Assembly (NCBI GenBank): GCA_963761655.1
Contig: CAVXHI010000002.1
Location: 558,001 to 622,000 of the forward strand
Direction of reading: 5' to 3'
Length of the DNA: 64,000 bases
DNA from: RYN-122 sp963761655
GTDB lineage: Bacteria; Actinomycetota; Actinomycetes; Mycobacteriales; SCTD01
Positions within the stretch are counted from its first letter, which is position 1; the number at the start of each line of letters is the position of its first letter. The notes under the pieces were generated by a model. That model saw only the letters and a list, made by a program, of their open reading frames with translations. It searched no databases and was not told the DNA's origin. This document shows, one piece after another, positions 1-8,400 of this stretch. A program made the position numbers and the translations under genes.

Positions 1-703
1 CCATGTTGGCGAGCAGGTAGCCCTTGAGCATGTCGGTCGGGGTGAGCTTGAGGCCACGGTCGTTCATCGTCTCGAAGATCGCGTACGCGTCGTCGTCGCT
101 GTAGGCCGTGATCTGGACGAACTGGACTCGGTCCTTCAACCAGTCGATGAAGAAGGGCAGCGCCGCCGCTCGTTGAGCTCGTCCGGGAAGAGCCCGTCGA
201 GTTCCGCGTACCTCGCCACCAACATGTGCACCGACTCGGCGGCGTCCGGCGGCGGCTCGTACTCCCCGAACTCGAACAGCGCTTCCATGCAGTCGATCCG
301 GTCGGGCACATCGAGGTTGAACGACTTCTCGCCGAACTTCTCGGAGTAGATCAGTTCGTCGATGTTGACGATCTCTTCGCGCCCGCAGCTGCAGGCGGCG
401 CAGGTAGGTCAGGACGAGCGTCAGGCTCGTCAGGCGCTGCTGGCCGTCGACGACGAACGGCTGGCTGCCCTTCTGCGAGATGATGATGGACCCGAGGTAG
501 TAGCCCGGGTACTTGGCGACCTCCTTACGGGCGTGGTCCGGCTCGTACAGGTCGAGGAACTTCGCCGTCAGGTCGGCGACCAGCTCAGCGATCTGCTTCG
601 ACTCCCACTTGTACTCGCGCTGGTAGTAGTCGATCGAGTACTTCTTCTTCTCGAGCACTTCGGCGATCGTCTTCGCGACGCCATCAACAGTGCGATCGAC
701 TCT
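1..703 (-). pseudogene. DUF262 (GmrSD N-terminal-like) protein, partial and frameshifted
   Basis: DUF262 proteins form the N-terminal nuclease/NTP-binding half of GmrSD-type modification-dependent restriction enzymes and related defence proteins. On the minus strand the conserved pieces are readable in order: IDYYQREYKWESKQI, then YYLGSIIISQKG, then the hallmark FVVDGQQRLTSL, and later ETMNDRGLKLTPTDMLKGYL. They are not in one frame. The frame changes near 380-392 (after LTYLRRLQ) and again near 155-175 (before LPFFIDWLKD). The gene runs off the left edge of the window, so the C-terminal domain is not seen. No clear start codon is visible; an in-frame stop lies a few codons before the conserved N-terminus. 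The neighbouring genes are equally frameshifted, so this may be a sequencing artefact rather than a dead gene. The family call is secure; the functional state is not. Confidence 0.75.
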
Positions 704-881
704 CAGTCAATGCTCTCGTTCCTCCGCCTCGGCAGGGCACGCCGGTCCCCTCGGCTGACGCTCTCACGCGTTGACCGGTGCGCGCCGAGAGTCGGCAAGG
801 GCCGCTCGAAAGTCCGCTCATGCCGCGATGCGGTCGTGCGGCCCTTCGCGTCAAGCGTGTCTCCAGCGGCGCGTTGCCGCG

Positions 882-1359
882 CTAGCGGATGCCCTCGTAG
901 GCCCGTCGCAGGCGCTCGGCGTGCTCGGCCATGACGGCCTGGTCCGCGAGTTCACCCTGGGTGCTCGTAGAGGTCGTCGCCGTCGAAGCGCGGGAACACG
1001 TGCAGGTGGTAGTGCCAGACGTCCTGGTCGCCACCGGGCTCGTTGTGCTGGCGGACGATCGTGCCGTCACAGCTGTAGGCCGCTCTTGAGGGCAAGGGCG
1101 GCGCGTCGTGTCGCACCCTGCAGCGGCACGGCAAGCGTGTCCGGCAGGCCGTAGATCGACTCGACGTGCCTGGACGGGCACGACGAGAAGGTGCCCCTCG
1201 TTGCCGCGCCACCACTTGGGCGACACGAACGTCAGCGTCTGCTCGGTGCGCTCGACGACGTGCCGCTGGCTCCACGAGGTCGTTGTCTGCCGCCGGCGGC
1301 GTAGAGGCAGAACGGGCAGGCGTAGCCGTCCGGCGCGTGCCGGCGTCACGGCAGCGCGG
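882..1359 (-). pseudogene. HIT family hydrolase, multiply frameshifted
   Basis: HIT proteins are nucleotide hydrolases or transferases with an HxHxHxx active site. Minus-strand fragments in different frames reassemble into a typical short HIT protein: a CPFC zinc-type start, DNDLVEP, then TFVSPKWWRGNEGHLLVVPV, then IVRQHNEPGGDQDVWHYHLH and VFPRFDGDDLYEH with the histidine triad, and a C-terminus ADQAVMAEHAERLRRAYEGI. At least three frame changes are needed between about 1300 and 950. Every motif is well preserved despite the shifts, which argues for base-calling errors. The coordinates cover the readable fragments; the start near 1359 is a guess. It follows the ParB-like gene closely and could be co-transcribed with it. 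Confidence 0.65.
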
Positions 1360-1740
1360 TCGGGGCGGCGGCGCTCTGCGCGTCGACCCAGTCCGGGATC
1401 CGGGTCCGTCGTGAACTGCACGGCTGGGACGCGCTCCTGCCCGGCCAGCCAGGCCTTCGCCAGCCGGTGGCCGCCGTCCATGAGCCCGCCGTCGGCCGAG
1501 AGGATGATCGGGTACGACAGGTCCGCGTCCCTGGATCCGCGCCACGTGTTGCGGCGACGGCCCGCAACGTCGGCGGCCTGCTCGGGCCCGAACCAGCAGT
1601 CCTGGTCGAACTCGGCCGACGTCCGCGACCCGCACCTGTCGTATCGGGAGCCCCTCGGCGTGCCGCCACAGGGACTCGCTCCACCAGAAGCCCCGACCGC
1701 CCGCGACCGGTCGCGAGTGCGTCTCCCGGTGGCCGTCCAC
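1346..1740 (-). pseudogene. ParB/Srx-like small protein, frameshifted
   Basis: Fragments on the minus strand read GLPIRQVRVADV, then AEFDQDCWFGPEQ, then DLSYPIILSADGGLMDGGHR followed by LAKAWLAGQERVPAVQF, ending with TDPDPDWVDAQ. The pattern of a substrate-binding loop (GGLMDGGHRLAKA) followed by VPAVQF is that of ParB-N-like (sulfiredoxin/ParB fold) proteins. In those the GGxxDGxHR loop binds nucleotide. The role of this short stand-alone form is unknown. The pieces lie in at least three frames, so either the gene is decayed or the sequence here carries indels. The start at a GTG near 1740 is tentative. It sits between the NUDIX and HIT genes, suggesting a small nucleotide-related operon. 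Confidence 0.45.
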
Positions 1741-1789
1741 CTGCGGATGGTGCCCGAGCCGGGCCGGGCGGCAGTCGGCAGGGGTGAAC

Positions 1790-2308
1790 GTCAGCCACCA
1801 GAGCAGGGCCGCCAAGGTCGTGCCGTCGGGCACCTGGCCGTCGCGGACGAGGCTGCGCACCTGCGCCCGCGGCAGCCACTCGACCCGCGAAGACTCCGCG
1901 GCGTCGACCGGCTCGCCCTGACGGGTCGCTCCCTCCGCGAGGAAGAGCTCGACCCGCTGGTCGCAGATACCGTTCAGCGGGTCGTAGGCGAACAGCGGCT
2001 CGAGCCGCTCGGGCGAGCCAACCGGTCTCCTCCAGGGTCTCTCGAGAGGCCGCCTCCACGGAGGCCTCGCCCGGGTCCACCGCCCCGGCGGGGATCTCCC
2101 AGCCCCACCGGCCCGTGAGCACGCGGTGCCGGTACAGCAGCAGGACGCTGTCGTCGCCCCCCTGCACGACGGTCCCGACGGCCCCGCCGGGCGTCCTCAG
2201 CACGTGGTGCTCGAAGCGGGGACCGTCGGGCACCTCCACGTCGACCAGTCCGAGGGAACACCAGCGGCTCTCGTACAGGGTCCGCTCGCCGTGCACCGTC
2301 CACTCCAC
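1790..2308 (-). pseudogene. NUDIX hydrolase (ADP-ribose pyrophosphatase-like), frameshifted
   Basis: NUDIX hydrolases cleave nucleoside diphosphates linked to another group. The first 100 residues are in one frame, starting MEWTVHGERTLYESRW, with VLLLYRHRVLTGRWGWEIP leading into the NUDIX box GAVDPGEASVEAASRETLEE followed by TGW. All the metal-binding glutamates are present. The N-terminal half resembles ADP-ribose pyrophosphatases. Near 2010-2020 the frame changes. The continuation, with RLEPLFAYDPLNGICDQRVE and FLAEGATRQGEPVDAAESSR then VEWLPRAQVRSLV, is readable in another frame down to about 1790. The exact stop cannot be placed because no in-frame stop follows. Confidence 0.7.
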
Positions 2309-2410
2309 GACGCAGGGTAGGCAGCGGCGGCAGCCTGGGGGGTCCGCTGCACGGCAGCCGCCGTCGAGGATGACCGTCTAGGATGACCGTGGAGGCGCGC
2401 AGGGGGCCGC

Positions 2411-2647
2411 TCAGTCCAGGAGCTCCAGGTACTGGCGCCGGGCCTTCATGGCATGGATGACCAGTTCGTCGCCGCTGTCGAACCGCAGGACGACCAGCTC
2501 GAGCCGGCCGGCGCGGTCGAAGCCGAGCCGGAGCTGGCGCTGGGGGTTGTCCTCGTCGAGGTCACTAACGAAGACCGCGTGCTCGGCGGCGAGCACGGCG
2601 TCCTCCGCCGCCACGCCGTGCTTGCCCGCCGACGCGTGGACCTTCAC
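2411..2647 (-). CDS. Small toxin-like partner of a RHH antitoxin
   Basis: This 78-residue protein starts with GTG, whose GTGA overlaps the stop of the upstream RHH gene by 4 bp, so the two are translationally coupled. The sequence (MKVHASAGKHGV, then SDLDEDNPQRQLRLGFD, then ELVVLRFDSGDELVIHAMKA) belongs to a family often annotated simply as toxin in actinobacteria. It resembles BrnT-like short RNase-type toxins in size, in the early KHGV element and in the final HAMKAR element. No enzymatic activity can be proved from the sequence. The antitoxin-first, toxin-second arrangement is typical. The pair is intact, unlike the frameshifted genes to its left. Confidence 0.6.
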   Translation of the reverse strand: MKVHASAGKHGVAAEDAVLAAEHAVFVSDLDEDNPQRQLRLGFDRAGRLELVVLRFDSGDELVIHAMKARRQYLELLD

Positions 2648-2895
2648 GCCACGTAGGCCCGGATGGCTGCTCGGATCGCCTCCGACCGGCTGACCTGGTC
2701 GCGCTCGGCCCGGTCGCCGAGCGCGGCGAGCAGCGTCTCGTCGAGGCGCACCGGGACGACCCGCCCGGGGCCGTCGCCGGCCGGCTTGCGACCGCGCTTG
2801 CGCAGGACAGCGACGTCGTAGCCCTGCTCGGCCTCGTCGGCCCAGGCGTCGATGTCCTGCTCGCTGACCGGCTCACCCTTGATCGTCTGAGCCAC
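2644..2895 (-). CDS. CopG-type ribbon-helix-helix antitoxin
   Basis: An 83-residue protein with a GTG start at 2895. A basic stretch KRGRKPAGDGPG is followed by a C-terminal ribbon-helix-helix fold (VVPVRLDETLLAALGDRAER, then VSRSEAIRAAIRAYV). The strand residues VVPVRL would insert in the DNA major groove, and the SRSEAIRAAIR helix is diagnostic of the family. It probably neutralises the downstream 78-residue protein and represses the shared operon. The gene order and 4-bp overlap support a toxin-antitoxin module. A longer upstream reading in the same frame has no family similarity, so the short start is preferred. Confidence 0.7.
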   Translation of the reverse strand: MAQTIKGEPVSEQDIDAWADEAEQGYDVAVLRKRGRKPAGDGPGRVVPVRLDETLLAALGDRAERDQVSRSEAIRAAIRAYVA

Positions 2896-3285
2896 CTGGC
2901 AAAGCGTATTACGAAACAACCACCATGCCCAGCAGCAGCGTCCGCTCGATAACCGCTCGATAACCGACGGCTCCGGACGAGCGTGGACGCACGCGGAAGT
3001 CCACGTTGAGCCCAAAGTCGTTGGAACGGAGAAAGCGCAGTTCAGAGGTACTGCGGCGGACGTCGGTGGACGGTTCCGTGCAGGAAGTACCTGCGGGCGG
3101 TCAGCCGCCTGACGGCGCTGGCGCGGCAGGGGCAGGCCGGCTGACCTGCGGTCCTCCTCCTGCGCTCGGGACCGGGTGCGCCGGACACCCGAGGCAGGAC
3201 CGGCGCCGCAGCCTGCTCCGGGTGCGTGCCTCTTGAGGGGCACCGGACGGTGTTCCCGGTCGTCCACGGCGGGCAGGTCCATGCC
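2896..3285. other. Divergent intergenic region without a gene
   Basis: 390 bp separate the start of the antitoxin operon (leftward) from the CDF exporter (rightward), so both promoters should lie here. An 11-bp motif, CGCTCGATAAC, occurs twice in direct tandem near 2943-2965. It could be an operator for the RHH repressor, but that is only a guess. I see no convincing coding sequence. Confidence 0.4.
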
Positions 3286-4203
3286 ATGAGCGGCGGGCAC
3301 TCCCACGGGCACGCGCACGGCGCCGGCCGTGCCACCTCGCAGCGCCGTCTCGTCGTCGCGTTCGCCCTCGCGGTCCTCGTCCTGGTCGCTGAGGTCGTCG
3401 GGGGCCTGCTGTCAGGCAGCGTCGCCCTGCTCGCCGACGCCGCGCACGTCGCGACGGACGCAGCGGGCGTCGGGCTGGCGTTGTTCGCCGCTCGGATGGC
3501 CGCGCGCCCAGCGACGCTGGAGCGCACGTTCGGCTGGCAGCGCCTGGAGGTGCTCGCTGCCGCGGCCAACGCAGCGCTGCTGCTCGCGGTCACCGGCTGG
3601 GTGCTCGTCGAAGCGGTCCGCCGGCTCGACGAGCCCGCGGACGTGCAGACCGGCCTCATGATCGTCGTGGCCCTGGGCGGCACGGCCGCGAACGCGTTGA
3701 GCCTCTGGGTGCTGTCCGGCGCGGACACGAGCAGCCTCAACGTCCGCGGGGCGTACCTGGAAGTCCTGGCCGACCTGCTCGGCTCCGGCGCCGTCGTCGT
3801 CGCCGCGCTGGTGATCCGCTACACCGGCTTCGACCGGGCCGACGCCGTCGTGGCGATCCTCATCGCGCTGGCCGTGCTGCCGCGGACAGCGAAGCTGCTG
3901 CGCGAGGCCGTCGACGTCCTGCTCGAAGCGACCCCCCGGGGCGTCGACCTCGCACAGGTCCGCGAGCACCTGCTCGAGGTCGACGGCGTCCTCGACGTCC
4001 ACGACCTTCACGCCTGGACGATCACTTCCGGACTGCCGGTGCTCAGCGCACACGTCGTCGTCGAGGATCCGACCGTGACCGGCGGCAACGGCCCGGTCCT
4101 CGACGCGCTCGGGGTCTGTCTGCGCGGGCACTTCGACGTCGACCACTCCACGTTCCAGCTCGAGCCCGCCGGACACCGGCAGCACGAGGAGCTGCACTGC
4201 TGA
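3286..4203 (+). CDS. Cation diffusion facilitator (CzcD/ZitB-type) metal exporter
   Basis: CDF proteins export Zn2+, Co2+ or Cd2+ in exchange for protons at the inner membrane. This 305-residue protein starts with the His-rich metal-sensing segment MSGGHSHGHAHG. Six transmembrane segments follow, between about residues 20 and 210, and then a cytoplasmic ferredoxin-like domain (LAQVREHLLEVDGVLDVHDL, HAWTITSG). The transport site in TM2 is LLADAAHVATDAAG (HxxxD). In TM5 the usual HxxxD reads YLEVLADLLG, with Glu in place of His, a variant seen in related actinobacterial transporters. The ATG at 3286 is chosen because the His-rich head follows it directly. It is a single gene, convergent with the MFS gene 15 bp away, with no obvious metal sensor beside it. 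Confidence 0.88.
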   Translation: MSGGHSHGHAHGAGRATSQRRLVVAFALAVLVLVAEVVGGLLSGSVALLADAAHVATDAAGVGLALFAARMAARPATLERTFGWQRLEVLAAAANAALLLAVTGWVLVEAVRRLDEPADVQTGLMIVVALGGTAANALSLWVLSGADTSSLNVRGAYLEVLADLLGSGAVVVAALVIRYTGFDRADAVVAILIALAVLPRTAKLLREAVDVLLEATPRGVDLAQVREHLLEVDGVLDVHDLHAWTITSGLPVLSAHVVVEDPTVTGGNGPVLDALGVCLRGHFDVDHSTFQLEPAGHRQHEELHC

Positions 4204-4218
4204 CGTGCGCTGCTGGCG

Positions 4219-5439
4219 TCAGCCGGCCGACGGCGCCGGCACGGCAGCCACGCTGACCCGCCGCCCGGCCGCCCAGGCGGCGACCCCCTGCAGGACGTCG
4301 AGCACCAGCAGGAAGACCAGGGCGGCGTCCCACCCGCCGGTCCGGTCGTGCAGGACGCCCACGAGGAAGGGTCCGCCGGCGGCGACCAGGTAGCCGACCC
4401 CCTGCACGGCCGCCGACAGCCGGGGCGCGGAGGCGGCGTCGGGGGAGCGGAGCGCGATGAGCAGCAGCGCCGTCGGGAACGTGCTGCCGGTGCCGAGGCC
4501 GAGCAGGACCGCCCAGAGCACCGGCGCGGCCGACGGCGCGAGGAGCAGGCCGGCCCAGCCGGCGGTGGTGAGGGCGGTGGCGGTCAGGGCGGTCGCCCGC
4601 TGGTCGCGCATCCGGGCGGCGAGCACCGGGACGCCGAGCGCCGCAGGGATGCCCAGCAGGGTCGCCAGCGACAGCAGCGCCCCGGCGGCCCGCGGGCTCA
4701 GGCCCTCGTCCTCGAGCAGGCTCGGCAGCCAGGTGACCATGGCGTAGAAGCCGATCGACTGCAGGCCCATGAACGCGGTCAGCGCCTGGACGGGCCGCTG
4801 CCGCAGCAGGCCCAGCGCCGCCCCGACCGGCACTCCGCCGGGTGCGCCCCGACGTCGCTGGGCCCACAGGTGCGGCGCCCACGCGACCAGCGCTCCGGCT
4901 GCCAGCAGGCCCCAGAGCAGCAGCGGCGGACGCCAACCGGCCCCCGACCGGTCCGACAGCGGCACCGCCGTCAGGGCGGCGACCGCGGCGGCGAGGGCGA
5001 GCGCCGAGGTGTACACGCCCGTCATCAGGCCGATCCGGTCGGGGAACTCGCGGCGGACCAGCGCGGGCAGCAGCACGTTGCACACGGCGATGCCGATGCC
5101 GACCGCGGTCGTGCCGGCGAACAGCAGCAGGGAGCCGCCGAGCACCCGCACGGCCGCCCCGACGACGAGGACCAGCAGGGCGCCGGTCAGGGCCCGGTCG
5201 AGGCCGAGGCGGCGCACCAGGCCCGGGCCGGCGAAGGCCCCGACGCCGAAGCAGACGACGGGGAGCGTGGTGAGCAGCGACGCCGGGGCGGACCCCAGGC
5301 CCAGCGCGTCCTGCAGCCGCGACAGCACCGGCCCGACCACCACGACCGACGGCCGCAGGACGGTCGCGACCGCGAGGACGGCGACGAGGGCTGTCCAGCG
5401 CGACGTCGTCGGCGCGGGTCGGGTCACCGGCAGATCCAA
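4219..5439 (-). CDS. MFS transporter, CynX/NimT family
   Basis: A 406-residue protein with 12 predicted membrane helices of the major facilitator superfamily. The opening VLRPSVVVVGPVLSRLQDAL and the loop RREFPDRIGLMTGVYTSALA are characteristic of the CynX/NimT group (cyanate and 2-nitroimidazole transporters). The substrate cannot be deduced. The start is a TTG at 5439 or a GTG at 5427; both lie just after the stop of the giant secreted protein (5453). It could therefore be read through from that gene, although a functional link is not apparent. The frame is intact. Confidence 0.8.
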   Translation of the reverse strand: MDLPVTRPAPTTSRWTALVAVLAVATVLRPSVVVVGPVLSRLQDALGLGSAPASLLTTLPVVCFGVGAFAGPGLVRRLGLDRALTGALLVLVVGAAVRVLGGSLLLFAGTTAVGIGIAVCNVLLPALVRREFPDRIGLMTGVYTSALALAAAVAALTAVPLSDRSGAGWRPPLLLWGLLAAGALVAWAPHLWAQRRRGAPGGVPVGAALGLLRQRPVQALTAFMGLQSIGFYAMVTWLPSLLEDEGLSPRAAGALLSLATLLGIPAALGVPVLAARMRDQRATALTATALTTAGWAGLLLAPSAAPVLWAVLLGLGTGSTFPTALLLIALRSPDAASAPRLSAAVQGVGYLVAAGGPFLVGVLHDRTGGWDAALVFLLVLDVLQGVAAWAAGRRVSVAAVPAPSAG

Positions 5440-5452
5440 CCCGACGCCGGGG

Positions 5453-8400
5453 TCAGCGGGCCGCCACCAGCAGGCCGTCGAGCTCGACCCTCTTGCCGGA
5501 CGTCAGCACCCGGACCGTCACGCTGACCCCGGCCATCGCCCGGGCGGGCAGGGCGAGGAACGCCGGCCCGGCCGCCTTGCCGGCGAGGTCCACGGTCCCG
5601 ACCCGCTTGCCCGCCACGAGCACCTCGACGACGCCGCACGTGGGGCACCGCGGCGCGAGCAGGGCCAGCCGTGCGCCCCGGACCTTCGTGGTCGTGAGGG
5701 TGGCGCCCCTCGTCGACGTCACGGAGGTGGTCCCCGCGTAGGGGCCGGCGGCGTTGCGGCTGGTCCAGCCCCTGCTGCGGGTCAGGCTGCGGTCGTCCAG
5801 CGGCCGCGCGACGCAGCGTTCGGCCGACCAGGCGCCCGCGTTGCCGGCCCGGTCGCGGCTCCGGGCGCTGCCGCAGGTGGTGGTGCCGGCGGCCAGGGTG
5901 ACGTCGAGGCGGCCGTTCCCGCCCTGGGACCGGACGGGGAGCGCGTACGCCCCGAAGCCCGCGCGGGAGGTCGCCGTGCGCACCCTGACGTCGTAGGACC
6001 CGACGCCGGAACCCCCGGTGTCGGTGGCGCTCGCGGTGAACCGACCCGTGCTGCTCGTCTGCCGGTCTGCGGCAGGGGCGGTCAGCCGGGAGCTCGGCGC
6101 GGTGCCGTCGACGCGGAACGACCGGCTCGTGCCCGGTCCGTCTCCGGTCGCGGCCGAGAAGACGTGCGACCCGGGTGCGAGGCCGCGGTAGGTCACGGTG
6201 TCGCCGCAGACGGCGAGCGTGCCGTCCAGGCGGCAGGTCCGGGTGCCCGGGCCGTCCGCGCGGGTGCCGAAGGCGACGGTCGTCCCCGTGTAGGCGCCCT
6301 CGGCCGGCCCGGAGACGATCGTCGTGGTCGGCGGCGGTCCGGCCGGCGGCGGTGCCTGCACGGGGGTGGGGGACGAGGGAGCGGGCGCGGGAGGCGACGA
6401 CCCGGGCGTCGGGGGAGGTGACGACGCAGGAGGGGCCGGGGCCGGCTCGGGTGACAGCGACGGGGACGGGGACGGGGGCGCGTCGGGCGCGGGGGACCCA
6501 GGCGCAGGGGGTGCGGGTGCGGGCGCCGGCTCGTCCACGGTCGCCCGGGTCGGCGGTCCCGGGACCTGCCCCGTCCGGGCCACGACGGTGATCTCTCCGC
6601 CCCGACGGGAGCGGCCGCGCACCCGCGCCGTGGTGCCCGAGACGGTCACGGTCCCGCCCAGGGGGGACACGGCGACGCCGTAGCCCGAGACCGGGTGGTC
6701 GGGGTCGTCGGCGCCGGGCCGCCAGGAGACGTCGTAGCCGCCGTCGACGGGCGTGACCACCAGGTCGGTGACGGCGGGCGGGCCGGCGAGCAGCTGGAGG
6801 GGCTGGGCGGCGCTGGGTGTGCCGTTCCCGCGGACGACCGTGACCGCGAGCGGGCCGTCGGGCAGGCGCAGCAGGTCCAGCGTGACGTCGAAGCGCCCCT
6901 CGTCGACGCGGGTCTCCACCGCCTCCCCGCCCGGCGCGGCGACCCGCAGGACGGCGGGACCGTCGGTGCCGCCGACCGAGCCGGCGAGCCGGACGGCGCG
7001 GGCGGTGTCGCGCTGGACCGCACCGGCGGGACGCACGTCCAGGGTGAGGCCGGGGACCGGGGAGGTGTGGGTCGCCGAGCGGGTCTGGGTGGTGCTGTTG
7101 CCGAGCACGTCCACGGCGCGGAGGGTCAGGACGAGGGCGCCCCCGACGTTGTCGCGCGGGTCGAGGACGAGCCGCACCCGGCCGGCGTCGTCGGCGGTGA
7201 CGCGTCGGGCGTTCGGGGCCTCGGAGAAGGAGGTCGAGACGAGGCTGGCGCTGACCTCCGCGCCGGGCTCGGTGGAGGCGGTGACGACCAGCGCGGTGTC
7301 GTCGGCGCGCAGCGTCGTGGAGGAGACGACGACGTCGGTGAGCGCCGGGCCGGTGGTGTCCTTGCTCCCGGTCGCGGTCGTCGCCGGCCCGACCAGTCCG
7401 TCGGCGTCGGTCCCGCGGGCGGTCCAGCCGAGGTCGCCGTCGGGGCGGCTGCGGAGGTCGAGGACGGCCCGCGCGACGCCGTCCTCGCCGGCCGCGACCT
7501 CGGCGGAGACGGTGCCGGCGGAGAAGCGGACCCGGACGCCCGGCTGCGCGGACACGCTGACGGCGGCCTCCGCGAGCGGAGCGGGGCCGAGGACCGGCGG
7601 GACGACGAGGTCGCGGACGACCGGACCGCCGTCGGCGGGGACCACCGCCGGACCGGGCACGGACGGGACGTCGCCCGCGGGACCCAGCGCGACGACGCGG
7701 AAGCGGACCGGCGCCCCCGGCGTGAGGCCGCCGACGGTGGCCGACGTGGCAGTCGGGCCGACCGTGGTGCGGGCGCCGGAGGGGAGGGTCTCGACGGCGT
7801 ACCCGGTGGTGCGCGGGTCGGGGGAGGGCGTCCAGCTGACCCGGGCGCCCCGGTCCAGCGGCGTCGTCGTGACGGTCGTGGCGGGACGCGGCACCGCGAC
7901 CGGGCTGCCCCCGGCGCAGGCGGGGGCCGCCGAGGCGGGAGCGACGTCGGCGAGGAGGTCGCGCCGCGCCACCTGACCGCTCGCGGGGCCTCCGGCCTGG
8001 CCCCACCAGACGCCGGTCGAGGAGGCAGCCGTGTCGTTGTCGAGGTCGAAGGACCCGGGACCGGAGCCGCCGGTGAGGGTGCTGTCGCGGACCGTCAGGG
8101 TCGAGGGCCCGCGCAGCAGGACGCCGCCGCGGCCGCCCCTGACGTCGGCGCAGGTGATCGTCGCAGCAGCTCCGGCGGTCAACCGGACGAGCGGGGAGCC
8201 CGTCGGCCCCGTGGCGGTCAGGTCGGTGGCGGTGAGCCGGCCGCCGGCGACGTCGAGCACCTGCCCGTACGGCCCGGGCCGCAGGGCGACGTCGGTGAGC
8301 GACACGGCGCCACCGCTGGCACGCAGGGCGCTGACCGTGCTCGTGCCGAGCGTGACCGCCCCGCCCGTGAGCACCTCCCCGAGGGAGGACCCCGCCACGT

